64,000 nt of DNA from Verrucosispora sp. WMMD573 (GCF_027497175.1 NZ_CP114901.1:3162001-3226000), one strand, 5' to 3'; shown: positions 50,229 to 59,734, counted from the stretch's first letter. Translations and numbers: made by a program. The notes: generated by a model not told the origin, from the sequence alone.

Positions 50229-52154
50229 GTGGGGCAGCGGCGGTCGGCAGGTGACCCGGGCGCGGGTGAGTGCCTGCCGGACCAGCCGGCGCGACCCGAA
50301 CCGGAGGGGTCGGGTGCGCAGCGCCGGACCTGGTGGCTGTGGACCCCACTGGCCGGACTCACGCTGCTGGTGCTGGCCGGTGCGGCGGCGCGACTGGCCG
50401 GGCAGCCGGGCGCCGCCGACGCGCTCTGGGCGGCTGCCACGCTGGTCGCCTTGCTGCCGGCTGCCGCGTCGGTGCTGCGGGAGCTGCTGCGACGGCGGTT
50501 CGGTGTGGACGTGATCGCCGTGCTTGCGCTGGGCGGCGCACTTGTCGTCGGCGAGTACCTGGCCGGTGCGGTGGTCGCGCTGATGCTGGCCACCGGGCGG
50601 ACCCTGGAGGCGTACGCGCAGCGCCGGGCGACCCGGGACCTGCGGGCGCTGCTGGAGCGGGCACCGCGTACCGCGCGGCGGCGTACCGCCGAAGGTGGCG
50701 TCGAGGTGGTGCCGGTGGCCCGGGTGGCGGTCGGTGACCGGTTGTTGGTCGGCCCGGGTGACGTGGTCGCCGTCGACGGCGTCACCGAGGCCGCCGCGAC
50801 GTTGGACGAGTCGGTGGTGACCGGGGAGTCCCGGCTCGTCGAGCGGGCGGCCGGGGCCCGGGTGTCCAGCGGTGTGGTCAACGCCGGGGCCGCGTTCGGC
50901 CTGCGGGCCACGGAGAGCGCCGAGCGCAGCACGTACGCCGGAATCGTCCGGCTGGCCGAGGAGGCGACCGCCCGCAAGGCGCCGACAGTGCGGCTGGCCG
51001 ACCGGTACGCTGCCGCTTTCGTGCCGTTCACGCTGGTGATTGCCGGGCTGGGCTGGGCGCTCTCCGGCGAGTTCCTCCGCGCGGTGGCGGTGCTGGTGGT
51101 GGCGACACCGTGTCCGTTGCTGCTGGCCACTCCGATCGCCATCGTCTCCGGGCTGTCCCGGGTGGCCCGGCGCGGGGTGCTGGTTCGCGACGGCGGCTCG
51201 CTGGAGCTCCTCGGTCGGGCGAGCACCCTGCTGGTCGACAAGACCGGCACGCTCACCGCCGGCCGTCCCCGGGTCGCCGACACCATCGTGGCTCCCGGCG
51301 GTGATCCCGACGAGGTGCTGCGGGTGGCCGCATCGGTGGAGCAGCTGTCGTCGCATGTGCTGGGGGCGGCACTGGTGCGCGCCGCCGGTGAGCGCGGCCT
51401 GCGACTGGTCACCCCGGCTGAGGTGACCGAGGAGCCGGGCCGGGGGGTGAGCGGGCGGATCGACGGGCGGCGGATCCGGGTCGGCCAGTTCTCCGGGACG
51501 TTGCCGGAGTGGGCCGAGCAGGCCGGCCACCGGGCCGGCCCGGCGGGACACTCGCTGGTCTGGGTGGCCGACGAGGGCGGGCCGCTCGGCGTGGTCCTGC
51601 TGGAGGATCCGGTACGCCCCGACGCCCACCGGACCGTGGCTCGGCTGCGTGCCGCCGGGCTCACCCGGATCGTGATGGTCACCGGGGACCGGCCGGAGGA
51701 GGCCCGCCGGGTCGCCAACGTGGTGGGTGTCGACGACGTGCTGGCCCGGTGCACCCCGCAGGAGAAGGTGAGCCGGGTTCGAGCCGAGGCCGGCCGGGCG
51801 GTGACCGTGATGGTGGGTGACGGGGTGAACGACGCTCCGGCGCTGGCGGAGGCGCATGTCGGCGTGGCGATGGGGGCCACCGGGGCGACCGCCTCGGCCG
51901 ATGTCGCCGACGCCGTGCTGAGCCTCGACCGCATCGATCCGCTGGCCGACGCCGTCGAGGTGGCCAGGTACGCCCGCCGGATCGCGGTGCAGAGCGCCAC
52001 GGTGGGGATGGGGTTGGCGCTACTGGCGATGGGATTCGCGGCGGCCGGTCGGCTGCCCCCGGTGGCGGGCGCGTTCCTTCAGGAGGGCATCGACGTGCTG
52101 GTGATCCTCAACGCGCTGCGCGCGCTCCGGGGCGGGCGCCGTGGGCCGGCCTGA
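50229..52154 (+). CDS. P1B-type heavy-metal translocating ATPase
   Basis: 641 residues from GTG at 50229. Two membrane helices (37-60 and 63-83) lead into the helix pair before the actuator domain (VDGVTEAAATLDESVVTGES with the TGES loop). The metal-transport helix is AVLVVATPCPLLLATPIAIV (CPL rather than CPC or CPH). The phosphorylation site is LLVDKTGTLTAGRP, the hinge MVGDGVNDAPALAEA. There is no N-terminal metal-binding domain. The metal is uncertain; TPCPLLLATP variants resemble CtpF/MerT-neighbour and cobalt-type pumps. Being in the DevR cluster it recalls DosR-controlled CtpF. Confidence 0.88.
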   Translation: MGQRRSAGDPGAGECLPDQPARPEPEGSGAQRRTWWLWTPLAGLTLLVLAGAAARLAGQPGAADALWAAATLVALLPAAASVLRELLRRRFGVDVIAVLALGGALVVGEYLAGAVVALMLATGRTLEAYAQRRATRDLRALLERAPRTARRRTAEGGVEVVPVARVAVGDRLLVGPGDVVAVDGVTEAAATLDESVVTGESRLVERAAGARVSSGVVNAGAAFGLRATESAERSTYAGIVRLAEEATARKAPTVRLADRYAAAFVPFTLVIAGLGWALSGEFLRAVAVLVVATPCPLLLATPIAIVSGLSRVARRGVLVRDGGSLELLGRASTLLVDKTGTLTAGRPRVADTIVAPGGDPDEVLRVAASVEQLSSHVLGAALVRAAGERGLRLVTPAEVTEEPGRGVSGRIDGRRIRVGQFSGTLPEWAEQAGHRAGPAGHSLVWVADEGGPLGVVLLEDPVRPDAHRTVARLRAAGLTRIVMVTGDRPEEARRVANVVGVDDVLARCTPQEKVSRVRAEAGRAVTVMVGDGVNDAPALAEAHVGVAMGATGATASADVADAVLSLDRIDPLADAVEVARYARRIAVQSATVGMGLALLAMGFAAAGRLPPVAGAFLQEGIDVLVILNALRALRGGRRGPA

Positions 52155-52173
52155 CAGCGGCCGGCCCACGGCG
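52137..52173. terminator. Bidirectional terminator between ATPase and USP
   Basis: A perfect 15-base stem (CGCCGTGGGCCGGCC and complement) with loop TGACAGC overlaps the ATPase stop and ends five bases from the convergent USP stop. Confidence 0.75.
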
Positions 52174-52177
52174 TGCC

Positions 52178-53065
52178 TCAGCGTTCGCGGACCACCGCGA
52201 CCGGACAGTGGGCGTGTTGGAGGAGCTGCTGGCTGACCGAGCCGAGCAGCATGCCCCGCAGCCCACCGCGTCCCCGGCTGCCGACGACGACCAGTTGCGC
52301 GTTGCGGCTGGCGTCGATGAGCAGACCGGCCGGCGCGGCGGCGGCCGTCTCGACGGTCACCTCGACGTCGGGGAAGCTGTCCTGCCCGCGACGCAGCGTT
52401 TCGTCCACCTCGGCGCGCTGGTCGGCCAGCGCCGCGTCGCGGGCCTGCTCGCCGCGCAGACTCCACTGTTCACGTCGTGGCTGCCAGGCCCGCACCACGT
52501 GCAGCGGCACCCGACGCAGGGCCGCCTGTTCGAAGCCGAAGCCGAGGGCCAGCAGCGAATGCTCCGAGCCGTCCACGCCGACCGCGACGTGCCCGGCCCG
52601 GTCACTCTCGGCGGGACGGCGACGGACCACCACCACCGGGCAGTGCGCGTGCGCGGTGACGTTGACCGCGGTCGAGCCGGCGAGCAGTCCGGCGAATCCG
52701 CCGTGCCCGCGGCTGCCCAACACCAGCAGGCCGGCCTGCGTCGACGCCTCCTCCAGGATCAGCGCGGGCGGGCCGTCCAGCACCTCGCCGCGTACGTTGA
52801 GACCCGGGTGGGTGGCGGCGGCGTCCGCTGCGGCCTTGCCGACCAGCTCCTCGACCTGCCGACGGGCCTGCTCGTCGGGCCACATCCCCGGCGTCACGCC
52901 CGGACCGACCCAGCCGGCCACGGTCAGCCACTCGAAGACGTACGCCAACCGGACCGGACGGCCGTCGTGGCGGGCCTGGTCCAGCGCCCACTCCAGGGCC
53001 GCCGCGGCGTCCGGCGAGCCGTCGTAGCCCACCAGAATCTCCGTGTCTGCGCCGTGCTCGCTCAT
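52178..53065 (-). CDS. Universal stress protein, two USP domains
   Basis: 295 residues from ATG at 53065 (GAGGAG nine bases upstream). Each half has the ATP loop: VLGSRGHGGFAGLLAGSTAV and VVGSRGRGGLRGMLLGSVSQ (G-2x-G-9x-G-S). Tandem USPs of this kind bind ATP and belong to the DosR regulon in mycobacteria. It follows phosphoketolase by 13 bases, so they form one operon. Confidence 0.92.
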   Translation of the reverse strand: MSEHGADTEILVGYDGSPDAAAALEWALDQARHDGRPVRLAYVFEWLTVAGWVGPGVTPGMWPDEQARRQVEELVGKAAADAAATHPGLNVRGEVLDGPPALILEEASTQAGLLVLGSRGHGGFAGLLAGSTAVNVTAHAHCPVVVVRRRPAESDRAGHVAVGVDGSEHSLLALGFGFEQAALRRVPLHVVRAWQPRREQWSLRGEQARDAALADQRAEVDETLRRGQDSFPDVEVTVETAAAAPAGLLIDASRNAQLVVVGSRGRGGLRGMLLGSVSQQLLQHAHCPVAVVRER

Positions 53066-53078
53066 GAAGGGCATCTCC

Positions 53079-55472
53079 TCACGGGTTGGTGGGGTCGGTC
53101 TCGCGGACCCAGCGCCACTCGGCCACCTTCGGGTCGTCCTCGCCGAACCGGCGGGTGTAGTCGCGGGCGGACTCGCGGGCGTCGGTCATCTCCTGCCGCA
53201 GGTGCGCGGCGCGGGCCGCCAGCCCCGGCACCCGGTCGATCACGTCGATGACGAGGTGAAATCGGTCCAGGTCGTTGAGCATCACCATGTCGAAGGGCGT
53301 GGTGGTGGTGCCCTCCTCCTTGTACCCGCGTACATGGAGGTTGTCGTGGTTGGTCCGGCGGTAGGTGAGCCGGTGGATCAGCCACGGGTAGCCGTGGTAC
53401 GCGAAGATGATCGGCTTGTCGCGGGTGAACAGCGTGTCGAACTCGGATTCCGGCAGGCCGTGCGGGTGCTCGGCGGCCGGCTGGAGCCGCATCAGGTCGA
53501 CGACGTTGATCACCCGGACCTTGAGCTCGGGCAGGTGCTGGCGCAGCAGGTCCGCCGCGGCCAGGGTCTCCAGCGTCGGCACGTCACCGGCGCAGGCGAG
53601 CACGACGTCCGGCTCGCTGCCGTCGTCGGTGCTGGCCCAGTCCCAGATACCCACGCCGCGCCGGCAGTGCGCGATGGCCTCGTCCATGGTGAGCCAGCTG
53701 GGCGCGGGCTGCTTGCCGGCCACCACCACGTTGATGTAGTGACGGCTGCGCAGGCAGTGATCCATGGTGGAGAGCAATGTGTTGGCGTCCGGCGGCAGGT
53801 AGACCCGTACCACCTCGGCCTTCTTGTTCATCACGTGATCGATGAAGCCCGGGTCCTGGTGGGAGAAACCGTTGTGGTCCTGCCGCCAGACATGGCTGGA
53901 GAGCAGGTAGTTCAGCGAGGCGACCGGCTGTCGCCAAGGGATGCCACGGGTGACCTTCAGCCACTTGGCGTGCTGGTTGACCATCGAGTCGACGATGTGG
54001 ATGAACGCCTCGTAGCTGGTGAAGATGCCGTGCCGGCCGGTGAGCAGGTAGCCCTCCAACCAGCCCTGGCACAGGTGCTCGGAGAGGACCTCCATCACCC
54101 GCCCGTCGGGGGAGAGGTGGTCGTCGCCGTCGACCGTGCCGGCCATCCAGGCCCGGCCGGTGACCTCGAAGGCCGCCTGGAGCCGGTTGGAGGCGACCTC
54201 GTCCGGGCCGAACAGCCGGAACGTCTGCGGGTTGGCGGTGATCACGTCGCGGATCCACTTGCCGAGTTCACCGGTGGCGCTGGTGATCGTGGCACCGGCA
54301 CGGGGTACCTCGACGGCGTAGTCGCGGAAGTCGGGCAGGACCAGATCGCGCAGCAGGGAGCCGCCGTTGGCGACCGGGTTCGCGCTCATCCGCCGTGGCC
54401 CCCGGGGCGGCAGTTCGGCCACCTCGGCCACCGGCGCGCCGGTGGCGTCGAACAGCTCCTGCGGTCGGTAGCTGCACAGCCACCGCTCCAGCTCGGCCAG
54501 GTGCTCCGGGTTGGTGCGGACTGCGGAGAGCGGCACCTGGTGTGCGCGGTAGGTGCCCTCCACCTGCTTGCCGTCGACGTCGCGGGGCCCGGTCCAGCCC
54601 TTCGGGGTACGCAGGACGATCATCGGCCAGCGCGGGCGTTCGACGGTCGACCCGGAGCGGGCTCGGCGCTGGATCTGCGCGATCTCGTCCAGCGCCCGGT
54701 CCAGGGTGGCGGCCAGGCTCTGATGCACCTCGGCCGGATCGTCGCCGGCCACCACGTACGGCTGGTAACCCTGGCCGCGCATCAGGTCGAGCAGGTCGGA
54801 CTCGGGGATGCGGTCCAGCACCGTCGGGTTGGCGATCTTGTATCCGTTGAGGTGCAGGATGGGCAGCACCGCACCGTCGCGGGCGGGGTTGAGGAACACG
54901 TTGGACAGCCAGCTGCCGGCGAGCGGACCGGTCTCCGCCTCGCCGTCGCCGACCACGCAGGCGACCAGCAGGTCGGGGTTGTCGAAGGCGGCGCCGTAGG
55001 CGTGACTGAGCGCGTACCCCAGCTCACCGCCCTCGTGGATCGAGCCCGGCACCTCCGCCGCGACGTGGCTCGGAATGCCGCCGGGGAAGGAGAACTGGCG
55101 GAACAGCCGGGCCATGCCGGCCTCGTCGCGGCCGATGTCGTGATACAGCTCGCTGTAGGTGCCTTCGAGCCAGGTGTTCGCCACCAGTGCCGGTCCGCCG
55201 TGACCGGGCCCGGTGATGTAGATGGCGCTGAGGTCCCGCGCCACGATGGCCCGGTTCAGGTGCGCGTAGATCAGATTCAGCCCGGGGGAGGTGCCCCAGT
55301 GCCCGAGCAGGCGGGGCTTGACGTGCTCGGGGGCCAGCGGTTCACGCAACAGGGGATTGTCCAGCAGGTAGATCTGCCCGACGGTGAGGTAGTTCGCCGC
55401 TCGCCAGTAGGCGTCCAGCCGGCGCAGCTCGTCATCGGTCAGGGGGCTTCGCAGGTCTACGGCGGTGTCCAT
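53079..55472 (-). CDS. xfp: Xylulose-5-phosphate / fructose-6-phosphate phosphoketolase
   Basis: 797 residues, the usual length. [40 protein letters not shown] and [20 protein letters not shown] are signature segments. [16 protein letters not shown] is the thiamine-diphosphate motif. [20 protein letters not shown] is in the second domain. It splits xylulose-5-P with phosphate into acetyl-P and glyceraldehyde-3-P, giving ATP without oxygen. That matches a role in a DevR (low-oxygen) regulon and also links to pentoses from xylan. A candidate DevR box lies 90 bases upstream. Confidence 0.95.
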   Translation of the reverse strand: MDTAVDLRSPLTDDELRRLDAYWRAANYLTVGQIYLLDNPLLREPLAPEHVKPRLLGHWGTSPGLNLIYAHLNRAIVARDLSAIYITGPGHGGPALVANTWLEGTYSELYHDIGRDEAGMARLFRQFSFPGGIPSHVAAEVPGSIHEGGELGYALSHAYGAAFDNPDLLVACVVGDGEAETGPLAGSWLSNVFLNPARDGAVLPILHLNGYKIANPTVLDRIPESDLLDLMRGQGYQPYVVAGDDPAEVHQSLAATLDRALDEIAQIQRRARSGSTVERPRWPMIVLRTPKGWTGPRDVDGKQVEGTYRAHQVPLSAVRTNPEHLAELERWLCSYRPQELFDATGAPVAEVAELPPRGPRRMSANPVANGGSLLRDLVLPDFRDYAVEVPRAGATITSATGELGKWIRDVITANPQTFRLFGPDEVASNRLQAAFEVTGRAWMAGTVDGDDHLSPDGRVMEVLSEHLCQGWLEGYLLTGRHGIFTSYEAFIHIVDSMVNQHAKWLKVTRGIPWRQPVASLNYLLSSHVWRQDHNGFSHQDPGFIDHVMNKKAEVVRVYLPPDANTLLSTMDHCLRSRHYINVVVAGKQPAPSWLTMDEAIAHCRRGVGIWDWASTDDGSEPDVVLACAGDVPTLETLAAADLLRQHLPELKVRVINVVDLMRLQPAAEHPHGLPESEFDTLFTRDKPIIFAYHGYPWLIHRLTYRRTNHDNLHVRGYKEEGTTTTPFDMVMLNDLDRFHLVIDVIDRVPGLAARAAHLRQEMTDARESARDYTRRFGEDDPKVAEWRWVRETDPTNP

Positions 55473-55561
55473 ACTGCTCGAGCCTCTCGCGGGTCGGTGA
55501 ATCCTGCATCCGCAACGCGCGGTTTCCTCTGTCAGCTTGGCGGAGTCGGCGACCCTGGATC

Positions 55562-55576
55562 AGGGCCGTTGGTCCC
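55562..55576 (-). promoter_or_regulatory. Candidate DevR box before phosphoketolase
   Basis: AGGGCCGTTGGTCCC is an imperfect palindrome sited 90 bases upstream of the phosphoketolase start. It is like the boxes at 46304 and 50172. Confidence 0.5.
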
Positions 55577-55589
55577 GCCGGCCCGGGTG

Positions 55590-56426
55590 TCACGACCCGT
55601 GGAAGTCGGGTGTGTCGGTCACGCCCCGGATCACGAGCACCGGGGACGGGGCGTGGTAGAGCAGCGACTGGCTGACCGCGCCGAGCATCCCGCGCGACGG
55701 TTCCTCACCGCGGGCGGCGACCACCACGAGTTGCGCCGAGCGGGACTGGTCGACCAGCACGTCGTTGGGCTCGCCCCGGATGACGTGACACTCGACGGCG
55801 GCGTCGGGATGGCCGGCCCGGTGGCGGGACACCATCTCGCTGAGCCGTTCGGTGGCATCCTCGACGATGCCGTCGGAGTCGACCACCCAGATCGCCAGCA
55901 AGCGTGCCTGGTGCTGGGTGGCGCAGGTGAGCGCCCAGTCCAGCGCCATCTCGCCGGAGGCCGAACCGTCGACCCCGACCAGGACCGGGCCGGCGGGTGG
56001 GGGTTCCCGCCGGGCGACCAGCACCGGGCATTCAGCGCGGGCGGCCACCTGCACGGCGGGACTGTCCGCCGGGATGCAACGGTCGCAGTGGGCCATGCCG
56101 CCGTCGCCGACCACCACCAGGAAGGCGGACTCCGACCTGCGGACGAGGTTCGCCACCGCCGAGCCCTCGGCGATCTCGGCGGTGACCGCTACGCCCGGCT
56201 CGTTCTCGTTGGCCGTCGCGGTCGCCTCGGCGATCAACTGCTCTGCGGTCGCCCGGGAGCTGGAGACCGCTGGCGCGTCGAAGGCAGCCCAGTTGAAGGC
56301 GTGCAGCAGGTGCAGCCCGCGTCCGTGGGCGGCGGCGACCCGGGCGGCGAGGCGGGCCACCGGCAGGGCGTCCTCCGGGCCGACGCCGACGAGCACCGGC
56401 GCATCGCTGGCGGCGGCCATCCGCAT
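55590..56426 (-). CDS. Universal stress protein, two divergent USP domains
   Basis: 278 residues from ATG at 56426 (MRMAAASDAPVLVGVGPEDA; 56420 is possible). The second half keeps a partial ATP loop (VVAARGEEPSRGMLGAVSQS, missing one Gly). The first half has VVVGDGGMAHCDRCIPADSP, with two cysteines, in place of the loop, so it may not bind ATP there. Part of the dormancy cluster. Confidence 0.8.
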   Translation of the reverse strand: MRMAAASDAPVLVGVGPEDALPVARLAARVAAAHGRGLHLLHAFNWAAFDAPAVSSSRATAEQLIAEATATANENEPGVAVTAEIAEGSAVANLVRRSESAFLVVVGDGGMAHCDRCIPADSPAVQVAARAECPVLVARREPPPAGPVLVGVDGSASGEMALDWALTCATQHQARLLAIWVVDSDGIVEDATERLSEMVSRHRAGHPDAAVECHVIRGEPNDVLVDQSRSAQLVVVAARGEEPSRGMLGAVSQSLLYHAPSPVLVIRGVTDTPDFHGS

Positions 56427-56521
56427 CACCCCCGCAGCTGTGGCACCCGGCCTGCGTCTGAGGCTAGTCGCGCCGGTGCCGTCCCGGGGCGTGATCGCCG
56501 TACGGGTAGCCGGCCCGGTGG

Positions 56522-56568
56522 GTGTCAACTGGGGTTGACGCACTCGTGGTGTCAATGTAGGTTGACAC
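56522..56568 (+). promoter_or_regulatory. Promoter and twin operators of the HTH-ClpN operon
   Basis: Two inverted repeats GTGTCAA-n6-TTGACRC lie 27 bases apart (56522-56541 and 56549-56568). TTGACG (56535) and TAGGTT (56558) give a 17-base spacer, and the ATG at 56570 lies where transcription should begin, so the mRNA is probably leaderless. Repressor sites cover the -35 and the -10. Confidence 0.65.
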
Positions 56569-56569
56569 G

Positions 56570-56806
56570 ATGAGTCAGGCGACGGAACTCGCGGCGGCGG
56601 CCGGCAGCACCGACCCCCGGGTCGGTCTGCGTGCCGTCCGCGCCCTGCGCCGGCTGCTCGAACGGCTTGAGGTGGTCCAGGTCGACAACGCCCGACGACA
56701 GGGCTGGTCATGGCAGGAGATCGCCGACGCGCTCGAGGTCAGCCGGCAGGCGGTGCACAAGAAACATGCCGGGCGACCGGCGGTCGAATCCTCCTGGGAG
56801 GCGTGA
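56570..56806 (+). CDS. Small helix-turn-helix protein coupled to Clp-N gene
   Basis: 78 residues. RRLLERLEVVQVDNARRQGW leads to a helix-turn-helix WSWQEIADALEVSRQAVHKKHAGR that reads like a sigma-region-4 or XRE-type helix pair. Stop and next ATG overlap (TGATG). This gene pair is common in actinobacteria. It probably represses its own operon through the GTGTCAA repeats. Confidence 0.8.
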   Translation: MSQATELAAAAGSTDPRVGLRAVRALRRLLERLEVVQVDNARRQGWSWQEIADALEVSRQAVHKKHAGRPAVESSWEA

Positions 56807-57384
56807 TGTTCGAACGATTCACCGACCGTTCCCGCACCGTCGTGCGGCGGGCACGCGAGGAGGCCCACGCCGAGGGGCGGCGGCCCGTCGGCACCGAGCA
56901 TCTCCTGCTCGCCATCCTCGCCGACGGTGACGGCCTGGCCGTGCGGGTGCTCCGCGACGCGGGGGTCACCGACGACGACCTACGCGAGCGGATCCGCCGC
57001 CACACCGAGACCGGTGGCAGCGGCCTGGGCGAGGCCGACGCGGCGGCGCTGCGCGAGATCGGCATCGACCTGTCGGCCATCGTCGCCCGGATCGAGGAGT
57101 CGTTCGGCCCGGACGCCCTGCGCGAGGCGGTGCCGGCACCGCGCCGCCGATGGGGCCGACGGCGGCGGGCCGGTGGCCCCTTCTCCGACCGCGCGAAGAA
57201 GGCACTGGAGCTGTCGCTACGTGAGGCGATTCGGTTGCGTCACCACCACATCGGTACCGAACACATCCTGCTCGGCCTGCTGCGGGAGGGCAACGGACTC
57301 GCCGCGTTGGCGCTCACCGAGGCCGGGGTCGACCTGGCCGACGTACGCCACCGCGTCGAACTCGCCCTACGCGCCAGCGCATAA
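56806..57384 (+). CDS. Clp N-terminal domain protein (no ATPase)
   Basis: 192 residues from ATG at 56806. Two Clp-N repeats: FTDRSRTVVRRAREEAHAEG with VGTEHLLLAILADGDGLAVR, and FSDRAKKALELSLREAIRLR with IGTEHILLGLLREGNGLAAL. A basic linker (PRRRWGRRRRAGG) joins them. There is no AAA module, so it is likely an adaptor or decoy for ClpC in stress proteolysis. Confidence 0.88.
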   Translation: MFERFTDRSRTVVRRAREEAHAEGRRPVGTEHLLLAILADGDGLAVRVLRDAGVTDDDLRERIRRHTETGGSGLGEADAAALREIGIDLSAIVARIEESFGPDALREAVPAPRRRWGRRRRAGGPFSDRAKKALELSLREAIRLRHHHIGTEHILLGLLREGNGLAALALTEAGVDLADVRHRVELALRASA

Positions 57385-57419
57385 CCCCACCCCTCCTCCC
57401 GAACCCCCTCGTCACAGAT

Positions 57420-57481
57420 CTTGCAGTTTCGGTCGCCGAGATGCCCCTTCTCGCGGCTATTGCGCCGACGGAAAGTACAAG
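57420..57481. repeat. Imperfect inverted repeat downstream of the Clp-N gene
   Basis: CTTGCAGTTTCGGTCG (57420-57435) pairs with CGACGGAAAGTACAAG (57466-57481) at 13 of 16 positions. The 188-base spacer is otherwise non-coding. It may be a terminator or a mobile palindromic repeat. Confidence 0.5.
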
Positions 57482-57572
57482 ACCGCCGGGGGAGGTGGTG
57501 GTGGGGGGCGGGTGGGGCGAGGCGCGACGGTGTCGGGTCGCTGAACGCGGCACGGTGCTGCACACTGACGCG

Positions 57573-58568
57573 GTGAAAGCTGGACGGGACGAAGGGCCGC
57601 TGCGCAGCGCGGTGGTGGTCAATCCGGTGAAGGTGACCGACCTCGACGCGTTACGCCGTACCGTCGGCGACACGCTCGACGCGGCCGGCTGGCCGGAACC
57701 GCTGTGGTTCGAGACCACCCCCGACGATCCCGGTCGAGGCCAGACCGAGAAGGCCCTCGCCGCCGGGGTCGACGTGGTCTTCGCCTGCGGCGGCGACGGT
57801 ACGGTGATGGCCTGCGTCGACGCCCTGGTGGGCAGCGAGGTGGCGCTCGCCGTGCTGCCCCAGGGCACCGGCAACCTGCTCGCGGCCAACCTGGGACTCT
57901 CCGACGAGCTGCCCGCCGGGCTGGCGGTGGCGATCGAGCGTGGTCGGCGCCTGCTCGACGTCGGTGAGGTGGACGGGCACCACTTCGCGGTGATGGCCGG
58001 CATGGGCTTCGACGCCCAGATGCTCGATGCCACCAGCGAGACGACCAAGCGCCGGATCGGCTGGCCCGCGTACGTGGTGGGAGCCGCACGACATCTGCGG
58101 GACCGGCCGATGCGGGTGCGGATCCGGTTGGACGACCAGGCACCGCTGCGCCGTCGCGCCCGTTCGGTGCTGGTCGCCAACGTCGGCCGGCTCCAGGGCG
58201 GGGTTACTTTGCTCACCGAGGCGGAGCCCGACGACGGGTACCTTGATGTCGCCGTGCTGACTCCGCGCACGCTACGGCACTGGTTCTCCCTCGGCTGGGC
58301 GGTGCTGCGCCGCCGTGACCGGGTGCCTCGGATGGAGGTGTACCGCGCCCGTCGAGTGGAGATAACCAGCAACCGGAGTCAGCCCCGGGAGCTGGACGGC
58401 GACCTGATCGAACCAGGCCGCGAGCTGCGGGTGCAGATTCGGCGGCGGGCGTTGTGGCTGTGCGTACCGCGACCGGAGCAGGCTCCCGACCTGGCCGAGG
58501 ACGCGTCGGCCGCCGCCGAGCGGGGCGAACGCCTCGTCGAGGAGGGCCGAGGTGAGCGCGAGGAGTGA
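57573..58568 (+). CDS. Diacylglycerol kinase family lipid kinase
   Basis: 331 residues from GTG at 57573; the open frame to 57441 is spacer. LRSAVVVNPVKVTDLDALRR starts the catalytic domain. The nucleotide motif is VVFACGGDGTVMACVDAL, followed by LAVLPQGTGNLLAANLGLSD. GEVDGHHFAVMAGMGFDAQM and ELDGDLIEPG complete the DgkB/YegS pattern. It phosphorylates diacylglycerol or a related lipid at the membrane. The last residues (RGEREE) are encoded inside a 55-base tandem repeat. Confidence 0.88.
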   Translation: MKAGRDEGPLRSAVVVNPVKVTDLDALRRTVGDTLDAAGWPEPLWFETTPDDPGRGQTEKALAAGVDVVFACGGDGTVMACVDALVGSEVALAVLPQGTGNLLAANLGLSDELPAGLAVAIERGRRLLDVGEVDGHHFAVMAGMGFDAQMLDATSETTKRRIGWPAYVVGAARHLRDRPMRVRIRLDDQAPLRRRARSVLVANVGRLQGGVTLLTEAEPDDGYLDVAVLTPRTLRHWFSLGWAVLRRRDRVPRMEVYRARRVEITSNRSQPRELDGDLIEPGRELRVQIRRRALWLCVPRPEQAPDLAEDASAAAERGERLVEEGRGEREE

Positions 58569-58709
58569 GCTTGCGAGCCCCGCAGTCGCGATCGAAGGGT
58601 GGCTCGGTGAGCGCGAGGAGTGAGCTTGCGAGCCCCGCAGTCGCGAACGGAGGGTGGCTCGGTGAGCGCGAGGAGTGAGCTTGCGAGCCCCGCAGTCGCG
58701 AACGAAGGG
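58551..58709 (+). repeat. Three tandem 55-base repeats
   Basis: Copies begin at 58551, 58606 and 58661 (last one about 49 bases), each with GGTGAGCGCGAGGAGTGAGC, TTGCGAGCCCCGCAGTCGCG, then AWCGRAGGG. Differences are two or three bases per copy. The first copy supplies the kinase stop codon, and the array runs to nine bases before the next start. Confidence 0.9.
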
Positions 58710-58717
58710 GCCGCACG

Positions 58718-59734
58718 GTGAGCAGCACCAAGATCGTGCCGGAGACCCGGCTGATGTCCGACGAGCAGCTCTGCGCCGACCATGCCTGGCAGACCCTGCG
58801 CCGGGAGGGCGGCTGGCACCTGTTGCGTGACGCCTTCACCCGGTTCCGCTACGGCGACGGGTTCAGTCACTCCCGAGCCTTCGCGTTCCAGCTCTGTCTC
58901 GCGGTGGTGCCGTTCCTGATCGCCCTCACCGGACTGATCTCCGAGCTGGGCGTGGCCGAGGGGGGTGAGGTGGTCGCCGACACGGTGCTGGCGTTGACGC
59001 CCGGCACCAGTGACGAGATGGTCGCCGAGCTGCTCGGCGGGGGCGACGACGCGGGCGCCGAGCAGGTCGAGGAGACCGGCGAGGTGGCGCTCGTCCTCGG
59101 TCTGATCACCGGTCTGGTCGCGCTGACCAGCACCATGGCCCAGATCGAGCGGGGCGCCAACCGCATCTACGGCGTCGAACGGGACCGGCCGGCGCTGTGG
59201 AAGTACCTGCGGGCGGCCGTGCTAGCCGTGAGCGCCGGCCTGCCGGCCCTCGCCGGGTTCCTCATCCTGGTCGGCGGGGGCCCGATGGGCGACTCGGTGG
59301 AACGCCACTACGCCTGGGGTGATCTCGCCAGCATGGTGTGGGATCTGGTGCGTTGGCCGCTCAGCCTCGGCCTGACGGTGCTAGCCGTCGCGGTGCTGTT
59401 TCGCCACGCGCCCCGACGCCACCAGCCCGGCCTGTCGTGGTTGTTGTTCGGCGCCGGCATCGCCACCGCGCTGTGGTGGCTGGCCAGCCTGGGGCTGGCC
59501 GGCTACGTGCGGTTCAGCGAGGACTTCGGACAGACCTACGGCGCGCTGGCCGGCATCATGGCGTTGCTGCTCTGGGCGAACCTCACCGGCATAGCGCTGT
59601 TCGGGGGGCTCTCGTTCGCGGCGCAGCTCGAGGCGGTACGCATCGGCGTGCAGGAGCCGGCGCAGCCGGACCTGTGGGAACCGAACGCGCAGCGGATCCC
59701 CGTGCACGACACCGGTGAGATGACGGCGCTCTGA
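58718..59734 (+). CDS. YihY/virulence factor BrkB family membrane protein
   Basis: 338 residues from GTG at 58718. DGFSHSRAFAFQLCLAVVPF is the first helix with the family's S-x-AFY-like start. Five or six membrane helices follow (about 60-80, 120-143, 165-188, 205-230, 235-262, 270-295). The last part FGQTYGALAGIMALLLWANL and TGIALFGGLSFAAQLEAVR is diagnostic. Function unknown, perhaps envelope transport. The start lies just after the 55-base repeats. Confidence 0.88.
   Translation: MSSTKIVPETRLMSDEQLCADHAWQTLRREGGWHLLRDAFTRFRYGDGFSHSRAFAFQLCLAVVPFLIALTGLISELGVAEGGEVVADTVLALTPGTSDEMVAELLGGGDDAGAEQVEETGEVALVLGLITGLVALTSTMAQIERGANRIYGVERDRPALWKYLRAAVLAVSAGLPALAGFLILVGGGPMGDSVERHYAWGDLASMVWDLVRWPLSLGLTVLAVAVLFRHAPRRHQPGLSWLLFGAGIATALWWLASLGLAGYVRFSEDFGQTYGALAGIMALLLWANLTGIALFGGLSFAAQLEAVRIGVQEPAQPDLWEPNAQRIPVHDTGEMTAL

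Noticed and set aside
49046..52000. A 984-codon minus-strand open frame across the P-type ATPase
   Set aside because: Only the part from 50053 down to 49046 is a real protein (Acg). The rest is the antisense of the ATPase, Ser/Thr/Arg-rich with no family pattern, as high GC makes long shadow frames common.
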